DNA of 40,989 bases, from positions 1 to 40,989 of the forward strand of contig CAYSID010000008.1 of the NCBI GenBank assembly GCA_964431075.1, written 5' to 3'. A program made the translations under genes and the position numbers. This DNA comes from CAYHSW01 sp964431075 (lineage in GTDB: Bacteria; Patescibacteriota; Microgenomatia; JAMCZE01). Numbering within the stretch: the stretch's first letter is position 1; every line of letters starts with the position of its first letter. This document shows positions 26,646-33,511 of the stretch, piece by piece. Under the pieces are notes generated by a model. The model ran no database searches. It was not told the DNA's origin and saw only the letters and a program-made list of their open reading frames with translations.

Positions 26646-26674
26646 AGTATATCCTATAACATTTAAAATGTCAA
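26646..26674 (-). promoter_or_regulatory. Near-consensus leaderless promoter of the poly-A gene
   Basis: Minus strand: TTGACA (26674-26669), 17-nt spacer, TATACT (26651-26646), 6 nt to ATG at 26639. It is the clearest example of the leaderless arrangement in this window. Confidence 0.75.
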
Positions 26675-26700
26675 ATTCAGAGTTTTATGATTTTATTATG

Positions 26701-26716
26701 TTTATGTTAACATAAA
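26701..26716. promoter_or_regulatory. Perfect 16-bp palindrome, candidate operator
   Basis: TTTATGTTAACATAAA is fully self-complementary and overlaps the likely -10 region (TAACAT at 26708-26713, 6 nt before ATG 26720). It also lies just upstream of the divergent promoter at 26646-26674, so one regulator could act on both genes. Confidence 0.6.
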
Positions 26717-26719
26717 GAT

Positions 26720-26866
26720 ATGAAGAAAGACAAAAAATTAACAAGGAAGGCTAAAGAAATCAACAGAAAAATTATTCGACATAATGCAAAGGTAATAGAC
26801 CCTTTTGCCAGCGGGAAATTTAACTCCGGAGATTTTATTGCGGGGGATAGGGAATTCGGTCATTGA
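26720..26866 (+). CDS. Small basic protein, 48 aa
   Basis: Not recognised and too short for routine calling. It opens MKKDKKLTRKAKEINRKI, then has RHNAKVIDPFASGKFNSGDF. The N-terminus is Lys/Arg-rich and probably helical. Support comes from a clean ATG, a -10-like box 6 nt upstream and the perfect palindrome over the promoter, which suggests a regulated gene. It could be a small DNA- or RNA-binding protein or an antitoxin; no partner is visible. Confidence 0.5.
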   Translation: MKKDKKLTRKAKEINRKIIRHNAKVIDPFASGKFNSGDFIAGDREFGH

Positions 26867-26919
26867 ATTTAAACTGCCACTTGCATTTATAGATTAATGC
26901 TGATATTTTATTCGAACAA

Positions 26920-27705
26920 ATGAACGAAAAGACGACACCGATTTTAGTTGTCCTTTTGATTGTTGCCTCTTTTGCCATTGGGAGCATGTGGACAAAAATC
27001 CAGTATTTGCAAACGAGCCCTACCGTACAACCGAATCCTTCTCCTACGGCTGGGCAGCCGACCCAGCCAACAGCGCCAAGTGTTTCCTTAGACAAAATTA
27101 AGGCACAATTTGCCGATGGCTTTATTCATTTTGGCGATGCCAACCGGAAAGTTTTATTTACGGAAATTTCCGATCCTTCCTGTCCGTTTTGCCATTTTGC
27201 CGCCGGGGGAAACCCGGAACTTGTTGATGAGACAATAAAACAAAATCCAAAAATGATTCGTTTTAAACCTTTGTCCGTTGGTGGAACCTATAATCCACCT
27301 GTTCCTGAAATGAAAAAATTGGTTGATGCCGGCAAGGCGTCATTTGTTTGGATTTATGCCAATGGCCATGACAACGGGGAACTGGGAACCCAGGCTTTTT
27401 ACTGCGCTTTTGAGAAAAACAAATTTTGGGAGGTCCATGATCTTTTAATGAGCAATAAAGGTTATGAGGCTATGAACACGACCAAAGTCGATGCCGCAGG
27501 AATGGCCGCCCTTTTAGCTCCGGTGGTGGATATTAAAGACTGTTTAACCTCCGGCAAATATGCCAAGAATTTGACTCGCGATCAGGGAATTGCCCAAACT
27601 TTAGGTTTTCAAGGCACCCCGCATTTTCTGATAAATACCACTCCCTTTGGCGGCGCCCAAGACTGGAAGTCCGGTATGGAGCCATTGGTAAAAACTCTTC
27701 TTTAG
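26920..27705 (+). CDS. Membrane-anchored DsbA-like thiol oxidoreductase
   Basis: N-terminal TM anchor (about 7-24), a Pro/Thr/Gln-rich linker, then a DsbA/DSBA_like thioredoxin fold with active site CPFC (C88-C91, in SDPSCPFCHF) and cis-Pro loop QGTPHFLINTT. Two further Cys lie in the helical insert (FYCAF and DIKDCL). It probably forms or reshuffles disulfides outside the membrane, which suits the many Cys-rich surface proteins encoded from 31 kb on. Length is 261 residues. It is followed by an FxLYD-like surface protein and a MurF-like ligase. Confidence 0.9.
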   Translation: MNEKTTPILVVLLIVASFAIGSMWTKIQYLQTSPTVQPNPSPTAGQPTQPTAPSVSLDKIKAQFADGFIHFGDANRKVLFTEISDPSCPFCHFAAGGNPELVDETIKQNPKMIRFKPLSVGGTYNPPVPEMKKLVDAGKASFVWIYANGHDNGELGTQAFYCAFEKNKFWEVHDLLMSNKGYEAMNTTKVDAAGMAALLAPVVDIKDCLTSGKYAKNLTRDQGIAQTLGFQGTPHFLINTTPFGGAQDWKSGMEPLVKTLL

Positions 27706-27720
27706 TGATATAAACAGAAA

Positions 27721-28578
27721 GTGGATAGAAAAATCATGGCTGTTCGCGTGTTTGTTGGGGTTGCCGTGGCTCTAGTCACTTTAGGGTTGGTCGTTTGGAA
27801 TCTCAAGTCCGGCAAACCCGGGACTTCTAAAAACAACAATGTCAGCATTCCTACCATTATCGGGGGGGAATTGGTTCTGCCGGAGGTTGATTTAAAACTG
27901 AATAAGCAAAGTCAGTTAACCGGCGGAGATGTTCTGCTTGAGGATCAAATCTGGGTCATGTCCGCTAATCTTGTGGGGATATTCAAAGAGCAGATAGCTT
28001 CGGCGCCGGCTCAACTGGCTTCCCTTCGGGTTTTAGGGGAGATGTACAATCCCGGGAAGGGGCCGATTACTAATTATTTGCCGATCATCAGGTTTTTAGA
28101 TGGTGAAAACAATTTGTTGACGCAGAAACTTGGCCGTTATTCTTCCAATTATGAACTCTACCTTCTTGAACCTAACACTAAAGGGGTTTATGACATTACC
28201 GTTGATGATCCGCCGTTGTCGGATAAGATTGAGGTGGTTTTAAAGCCGCAGGAGGGGGACCGGACTCTTCGGCCGCCGGTGGCTCTCAAAGTTGCCAGCC
28301 GCAGCAGCGAGATCCAAACAACGCAGGGCTACGACACTTATCTGGTGAAAGGCGAAATCATAAATACTACTGCGTTTCCGGTGGCGGATATTTTGGTTAA
28401 TGCTTATGTTTTAGACACGGAAAATAAAGTTTTCGGGGTGGCCCGGGAAAGTTTTAAATCGGATTTAATAAGGCCGGGCGAAACTATTCCGTTCAAAATC
28501 CTTGTCCTTCCCGTCAAAACCGACTCCATTTACGAAGAAACTATAGTAGAAGTGTGGGGTCGGGAGTACCGATTGTAA
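27721..28578 (+). CDS. Membrane-anchored protein with FxLYD-like domains
   Basis: TM anchor at about residues 8-25, then two similar beta domains. The second (LVKGEIINTTAFPVADILVNAYVLDTENKV...LIRPGETIPFKI) fits FxLYD: strand, N-x-T turn and the PGE-x-x-PF ending. The first (LRVLGEMYNPGKGPITNYLPIIRFLD) resembles it. FxLYD domains are common in extracytoplasmic proteins of unknown role. A GTG start at 27721 is favoured: TTGGTA, 18 nt, TATAAA and a 6-nt gap precede it. The internal ATG at 27736 would only drop five residues. Confidence 0.78.
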   Translation: MDRKIMAVRVFVGVAVALVTLGLVVWNLKSGKPGTSKNNNVSIPTIIGGELVLPEVDLKLNKQSQLTGGDVLLEDQIWVMSANLVGIFKEQIASAPAQLASLRVLGEMYNPGKGPITNYLPIIRFLDGENNLLTQKLGRYSSNYELYLLEPNTKGVYDITVDDPPLSDKIEVVLKPQEGDRTLRPPVALKVASRSSEIQTTQGYDTYLVKGEIINTTAFPVADILVNAYVLDTENKVFGVARESFKSDLIRPGETIPFKILVLPVKTDSIYEETIVEVWGREYRL

Positions 28579-28579
28579 A

Positions 28580-29785
28580 ATGTCCAAGGTAAAAACTTTG
28601 CTGTCTTTATTGATCCTTTATTATTTCCGTTTTTGGGCACGGCGGCAATTAAAACGTATCAATTCAAAAGTAATCGGTGTCACCGGCAGCGTCGGCAAGT
28701 CCACAACCTGTTGTGCCATATACGCAATTCTCAATTCTAGATTCAAAATTCACTACTCCGAACACGCGAACTCCGAATCGGGAATTTCCCTGGACATTCT
28801 GGGGCTGACACCAAAGGATTATTCGCTTGGAGATTGGTCAAGATTAATTCTACTGGCCCCCATTGCGTTATTCAAACCCAAACCGGACTGGGAAATTTAT
28901 CTGGCGGAGATGGGGATTGACTCTCCAAACTGGCCGAAAAACATGGATTTTTTGCTCTCCATTTTTGAAAATAAAATTGATATCGGCGTTTTTTTGAACG
29001 CCCGGCTGGTTCACAGCCAAAATTTTAAAAATCTTGAAGAAATCGCCGCCGAAAAGAAAAAACTGGTTGAACATGCAATTCACAAAATTATTGTTGAAGG
29101 CGGAGAGATTGAAAAGATGAACACAAAAGATGTTCAGTGGGAATCGCCGGATTTTATTCTTCCAGATGAGGTTAAGACCAATCTTTTGGCGGCGATGGCG
29201 GTGGCTAAAATTTTGGGAATAAGGGAAACCGAAGCCTTGGCCGCCTTGCAAAAAAACTTCCGGCTTCCTCCAGGGCGGTTAAGCAAGATTGCCGGCATCA
29301 ACGGTTCAACCATTCTTGACTCCTCTTATAACGCCTCAAGGAGCGCGGTGCTGGCGGCGCTTAAGGTTTTGAAAGTTTTTCCCGCCAAAAGGAAAATTGC
29401 CGTGTTGGGGGACATGAGAGAACTGGGGAAGTTCGCGGCGACGGAGCATCGGGAGGTGGCTCGGGAAGCCCTAAGGATTGCCGATGCGGTTTTTACCGTT
29501 GGGCCGCTGACGAAAAAATATTTTCCCGCAAAAATAAAAAACTTTACCAGTTCCTACGAAGCCGGCCTTTTTTTGAAAGATTTTATCCAAAAAGATGATG
29601 TCATTTTAGTCAAGGGCTCCCAAAATACGATTTTTTTAGAAACTGCCGTGGAAATGCTGATGGCTCATCCCGAAGACGCCGAGAAGTTACTGTGCCGGCG
29701 GGGTGAGTTTTGGGATAAAAAACGCATTAATTGCCCCCTTGACAAACTGCCGGTTTTGCCCCACAATGTGTGGTGTATTCGATAA
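28580..29785 (+). CDS. Mur ligase family protein (MurF-like)
   Basis: ATP-dependent amide ligase of 401 residues, shorter than typical MurF (about 450). The central domain has VIGVTGSVGKSTT (P-loop), followed by ESGISLDILGL and the catalytic-site segment LAEMGID. The C-terminal domain has DSSYNASRSAVLAALKVL and AVLGDMRELG, both typical of MurF. The usual N-terminal UDP-binding domain is replaced by a short hydrophobic stretch (LLSLLILYYFRFWARR), so the substrate may be membrane-bound or different. A heptanucleotide tract (28725-28752) encodes AILNSRFKIHY right after the P-loop helix. The C-terminus carries extra Cys. Confidence 0.85.
   Translation: MSKVKTLLSLLILYYFRFWARRQLKRINSKVIGVTGSVGKSTTCCAIYAILNSRFKIHYSEHANSESGISLDILGLTPKDYSLGDWSRLILLAPIALFKPKPDWEIYLAEMGIDSPNWPKNMDFLLSIFENKIDIGVFLNARLVHSQNFKNLEEIAAEKKKLVEHAIHKIIVEGGEIEKMNTKDVQWESPDFILPDEVKTNLLAAMAVAKILGIRETEALAALQKNFRLPPGRLSKIAGINGSTILDSSYNASRSAVLAALKVLKVFPAKRKIAVLGDMRELGKFAATEHREVAREALRIADAVFTVGPLTKKYFPAKIKNFTSSYEAGLFLKDFIQKDDVILVKGSQNTIFLETAVEMLMAHPEDAEKLLCRRGEFWDKKRINCPLDKLPVLPHNVWCIR
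28725..28752. repeat. Heptanucleotide tandem tract in the MurF-like gene
   Basis: Units CAATTCT, CAATTCT, AGATTCA, AAATTCA. The peptide ILNSRFKI is nearly the same as those from the ligase tracts. Confidence 0.75.
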
Positions 29786-29807
29786 AACCATAGATTTTTG
29801 TCGAATA
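29776..29807. promoter_or_regulatory. Inverted repeat between the MurF-like and ATPase genes
   Basis: TATTCGA (29776-29782) and TCGAATA (29801-29807), extended by AAAA/TTTT inside. It could be a weak terminator or an operator ahead of the ATPase start at 29817. Confidence 0.45.
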
Positions 29808-29816
29808 GACATCAAA

Positions 29817-31088
29817 ATGATCGATAAAAACGACCTTCTAAACATCCTCTACGATTGGAATTTCTGGTCAAAAGATCAAGAAACCGGCATTTTACGTCCT
29901 ATTTATGTCTCCAAGATAACTAAACTAATTAATTCCGGTCAAGTAACAATGATAACTGGTATTAGACGAAGCGGAAAATCTTATTTGATGCGTCAAACGA
30001 TTACCTCGCTAATAAACTCCGGCGTGTCTAAAAATAATATTTTGTTTGTAAATTTTGAAGACGCTCGTTTTCCGGAGGAATTGGGAGTGGCGATTTTAGG
30101 AGAAATCTTTGCTCTTTATCAAAAAAATCTTTCGCCCAAAAGGGAGGTTTATGTTTTTCTTGATGAGGTTCAAAAAGTTAAGGGTTGGGAGCGATGGGTG
30201 AGAACTATGCATGAGTTAAACAAGGCAAAAATAATTATTTCCGGGTCCAATAGTCAGCTGATGGCTAAAGAATTTGGGACGGTTCTTACCGGGCGGCATC
30301 TTGACCTAACGGTTTTTCCTCTCTCTTACAGCGAATATTTGGAGTTTGACAAAAATCCGTCCCGCTCAAAGCTTGAAGATTATTTAACCACGGGGGGGTT
30401 TCCGGTGGCGGTCTTACAAAATGACGATGTGGCTGTTTTGTCTTCCTATTTTGAGGATATCTTGACCAAAGACTTAATTAAACGTTTTAAAATAAGAAAA
30501 ACTGAGGAGATCCGCAATCTAGCCAGATATTATCTTGGTAATCCAGCAGGATCAGTTTCCTTTTCTAAATTAGGGAGAAATTTAAACATGACCACGGATA
30601 CAGCAATTAAATTCTCCGCTTACCTAGAGACGGTTTATTTAAATTTTTTAGTAAACAGATTTTCCTGGAAATTTACCGAGCAAGAAAAAAGCCCCAAAAA
30701 AAGTTATGTAATAGACACCGGACTGGCGGCAAAAATTGGTTTTACCACTGAACGCAATCTTGGTTTTATGTCTGAAAATATTGTCTATTTAGAATTTTTA
30801 AGGCGAGGAGTGGGAAATGACGAAGTGTTTTATTATTCTGATGAAAAACGCCGAGAGACGGATTTTGTGGTGAAAAAGTTGGGTGGGTATGAAGCCTTTC
30901 AAGTTTGCTGGACTCTCAATCGACCTGAAGTAAAAAATCGGGAAATTAAGGGGCTTCTTTCTTGCCTGAGCAAACTTAAACTTGATGAGGGTGTAATTCT
31001 GACTTCCGGAAATAGGGGGGAAGAAAAAATTGACGGGAAATTAATAAAAATTATTCCCTTGGAAGAATGGCTTCTGATGAGGTCTTGA
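29817..31088 (+). CDS. AAA_14 / DUF4143 family ATPase (second copy)
   Basis: P-loop ATPase of 423 residues. Walker A is GIRRSGKS, Walker B VYVFLDEVQKV, sensor-like ISGSNSQLM and the arginine-rich LTGRHLDLTVFPLSYSEY segment. DUF4143 follows (YLTTGGFPVAV...KSYVIDTGLAAKIG), ending in a PD-(D/E)xK-like block RRETDFVVKK...AFQVCW in which the usual Lys appears as Gln. ATG 29817 is preferred to the longer frame from 29703, which would overlap the MurF-like gene. It belongs to a different branch from the ATPase at 169-1320. Role unknown. Confidence 0.87.
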   Translation: MIDKNDLLNILYDWNFWSKDQETGILRPIYVSKITKLINSGQVTMITGIRRSGKSYLMRQTITSLINSGVSKNNILFVNFEDARFPEELGVAILGEIFALYQKNLSPKREVYVFLDEVQKVKGWERWVRTMHELNKAKIIISGSNSQLMAKEFGTVLTGRHLDLTVFPLSYSEYLEFDKNPSRSKLEDYLTTGGFPVAVLQNDDVAVLSSYFEDILTKDLIKRFKIRKTEEIRNLARYYLGNPAGSVSFSKLGRNLNMTTDTAIKFSAYLETVYLNFLVNRFSWKFTEQEKSPKKSYVIDTGLAAKIGFTTERNLGFMSENIVYLEFLRRGVGNDEVFYYSDEKRRETDFVVKKLGGYEAFQVCWTLNRPEVKNREIKGLLSCLSKLKLDEGVILTSGNRGEEKIDGKLIKIIPLEEWLLMRS

Positions 31089-31123
31089 TTTTCCCAAAAA
31101 TTTCTTTTAAGCTGGTATAAAGG

Positions 31124-32101
31124 ATGAAAAGAATTTTGCTTTTGCTGGCGTTTGTTTTCTCGATTGTTGCGATAATAATTCCAGATCAAACAGGTGCGTG
31201 GTGCAATGACACCTGTGTTAATGGAACGGTGTGTGGCAGAGATGGATATTTTGGACAGTGTTGCTGGATGGGATTGCCAGGATGCTTTAAAGACGATTTA
31301 GGAATTAGCAGTGATGGGTGTTATGTTTGGACACAATGTGACACGGGCGCTTGGGGTCAATGCGGGGGGGGAAATCCGTGTTCTACTCCCACTCCTACCC
31401 CAACTCCCACCCCAACTCCCACTCCTACCCCTACCCCAACTCCTACAACAGACCTAAGCAAAGCCATTGGAGTTATCGGCTACCAAACCCCGCCGCTTGT
31501 TAACTCTGAGTCCTTAGGTTTTGTCTTGGATAACTTGAAGAAGCCACGGTACCGGGCAGAAACAGGCTCCCCCTCGTGGATAGGTAATTACGACTATGTT
31601 TATTGGTCTAACCAATTATTTTCAAAATCAACGCCTGTCGGATCAGTGGATTTGGGGGCTGTGACGGCCGGGATAAAATATATTGCCGGGGACAATACCG
31701 TTTCTTCGCAACAGACTTTCAGCTCAACGGACAAGGTTGTTTACCTAATAAACGGGAATTTGACTGTCAACGCCAATATTTCCAGAACAAACAAAAATAG
31801 TTTCTTGGGATTTATTGTTAGTGGTAATATAACTTTTGCCAGCAACGTCACGGAGGCGGACGGTTTTTATCTGGCAAACAATCTAATAAATGTTAACGGC
31901 CCGGGAACAAATCAGTTCGTTGGTGATGGCATCTTTATTGCCTACAGCGGCTTTAATTTTCAAAGAAATTTAGGAAACGATCCCGATACAGGTAATCCAA
32001 AGTTACCGGCCGAGAAGTTTTATTTTGATCCGTCGCTGGTTCTCAACGCTCCGGTGGAGCTGATGAAGTCATCTTATTCCTGGAAAGAAATCGCCCCTTG
32101 A
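31124..32101 (+). CDS. Secreted surface protein: signal peptide, Cys-rich head, Thr-Pro linker, beta domain
   Basis: Signal peptide (MKRILLLLAFVFSIVAIIIP), a Cys-rich segment of about 70 residues (ten Cys), a (Thr-Pro)n linker of about 24 residues, then a domain of about 215 residues. The last part has KVVYLINGNLTVNANI, SFLGFIVSGNITFASNV and a final AEKFYFDPSLVL, a pattern I associate with adhesin- or pilus-associated beta-helix proteins of CPR bacteria; no named family is claimed. It opens the surface-protein cluster. The -10-like TATAAA lies only 2 nt before the ATG, so the promoter is unclear. Confidence 0.75.
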   Translation: MKRILLLLAFVFSIVAIIIPDQTGAWCNDTCVNGTVCGRDGYFGQCCWMGLPGCFKDDLGISSDGCYVWTQCDTGAWGQCGGGNPCSTPTPTPTPTPTPTPTPTPTPTTDLSKAIGVIGYQTPPLVNSESLGFVLDNLKKPRYRAETGSPSWIGNYDYVYWSNQLFSKSTPVGSVDLGAVTAGIKYIAGDNTVSSQQTFSSTDKVVYLINGNLTVNANISRTNKNSFLGFIVSGNITFASNVTEADGFYLANNLINVNGPGTNQFVGDGIFIAYSGFNFQRNLGNDPDTGNPKLPAEKFYFDPSLVLNAPVELMKSSYSWKEIAP

Positions 32102-32141
32102 CGAAGTATAAAAAATTGTATTACTATGGATTGCATATAGT

Positions 32142-33503
32142 ATGACTTTGACTCCAAAGAGAATTCTTGGAACTCTTTTTTCGCTTGTCTTCACGGCTTT
32201 TCTTTTGACCGGCTTGTTAGTTCTCGTCAACCTGACCCAAAAGTCCCAAGACGTCAAGCGCGGCCAGGCCGCGGGAGAAACAGTCACTCTCTCTATGTCG
32301 CCATCAACAACTGGGCCGATAAATGTTAATGATGAGTTTACGGTGACTTTAAATGCGACTCCCAATAATGGTGCAAAGATTACCGCCATTACCGGAGCTT
32401 TTAATTTTTCCTCAAATTTACAATTGGTTTCTGTGACAAGAGGGACATTATTTACTGAACCGGCCTACACCGAGCAGTTATCTTTGGGGACGAACTGTAC
32501 AACCGCAACAGTGGGAACAGCCTGCCGTACGGCGGCGTCCGGGGTAACTTGCCCCAATAATTACTGTGTTAATTCGACCTACACTTCAAATTCGATGGGG
32601 TTTGTCCGGTTTGATGTTGGGGCATCGTGTGACATTACCCATTATGGGTGTATCAACAATCAATGCGCTGTGGTTAGGAGCAATAGCAACAGTACTGCGG
32701 ATACTGAAGGCTGTTCGGCGTCGGTAACAAGCTGCACCGGAGGATCAGGCAACGTCGCGGCTCAGTGTTATCCCGCGACAGCCGGCGGTGTTGTGGCTAT
32801 TGTCCGATTTAAAGCCACGGCGGCGGGAACGGCCACGGTTAATTTTGATACGGCAAACACTAAGGCGGCCGCTCTTGATAGTTCAAATCCCCCTCAACCG
32901 GCTAACGGCAACCAGGATGTTAAATCAATTTCCGGGAGCGGAGTTTCATTGACGGTCAACGGGACTGGCGGGGGAGTAAGCCTGCCGTTTAAAGTGAAGT
33001 TTCAGGGGGTTACTGCCGCCTATTCCGCTAATTGTCCGGCGAGAAATGTCAGAATAATCTTAAAGCCGGCGGGGGGGACAACAGAAGTCGCGCGGCAAAC
33101 GATAAATGTCACCGCCGACACCCAAACCGGGATTTATTCCGGAACTATGACGGGAATCCCCGCCGGCGAGTATGATGTTTATCTGAAAGGACCGGCCCAT
33201 ATCACCGCTTTTTATCCCGAAGTCAATCTGAATACTACCCCTTCAACTGCGGTTGATTGGTCGGGTATCAGCCAGAGGGCCGGAGATCTGGTCGGGAGCA
33301 TGATTACAGCCCGCACCAATCCGGATAATGCTATTGACGGAGAGGACTGGAACCGGGTCTTAAACAACATTAACTCCCTGCTGGAGATTGATCCCATGTC
33401 TAATTTTATGGACTTAAACTGTGATAAAAGGGTTGAAGCCACGGATCTGATTACGATTTTGAACAATATCATTCTGGAATACGGACCGGGAGGGGCGGAG
33501 TAG
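32142..33503 (+). CDS. Surface protein with cohesin-like and dockerin-like modules (453 aa)
   Basis: N-terminal TM (about 9-32), then a cohesin-like beta domain (VTLSMSPSTTGPINVNDEFTV...TGAFNFSSNLQLVSV) interrupted by a Cys-rich insert (about 120-210). Then come a carboxypeptidase-regulatory/Ig-like domain (LPFKVKFQGVTAAYSANC...YDVYLKGPAH) and a C-terminal dockerin-type pair of EF-hand-like loops. The second loop, DLNCDKRVEATD, has all calcium positions; the first (TNPDNAIDGED) starts with Arg instead of Asp. Having both module types suggests assembly into a chain on the cell surface. The last 209 bp are nearly identical to those of the next gene. Confidence 0.8.
   Translation: MTLTPKRILGTLFSLVFTAFLLTGLLVLVNLTQKSQDVKRGQAAGETVTLSMSPSTTGPINVNDEFTVTLNATPNNGAKITAITGAFNFSSNLQLVSVTRGTLFTEPAYTEQLSLGTNCTTATVGTACRTAASGVTCPNNYCVNSTYTSNSMGFVRFDVGASCDITHYGCINNQCAVVRSNSNSTADTEGCSASVTSCTGGSGNVAAQCYPATAGGVVAIVRFKATAAGTATVNFDTANTKAAALDSSNPPQPANGNQDVKSISGSGVSLTVNGTGGGVSLPFKVKFQGVTAAYSANCPARNVRIILKPAGGTTEVARQTINVTADTQTGIYSGTMTGIPAGEYDVYLKGPAHITAFYPEVNLNTTPSTAVDWSGISQRAGDLVGSMITARTNPDNAIDGEDWNRVLNNINSLLEIDPMSNFMDLNCDKRVEATDLITILNNIILEYGPGGAE
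33285..33493 (+). repeat. Dockerin-encoding segment, copy 1
   Basis: A 209-bp stretch matching 35579-35787 with five differences, all silent. Upstream sequence of the two genes is far less similar. Confidence 0.9.
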
Positions 33504-33511
33504 AAAATATA

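Noticed and set aside
29703..29816. 38-residue extension of the second DUF4143 ATPase
   Set aside because: It lies within the end of the MurF-like gene and across an inverted repeat; ATG 29817 begins the conserved part.
31385..31450. Short tandem array as a possible CRISPR
   Set aside because: The repeats encode a Thr-Pro linker (6-bp period) and have no spacers; no CRISPR array or cas gene was seen.
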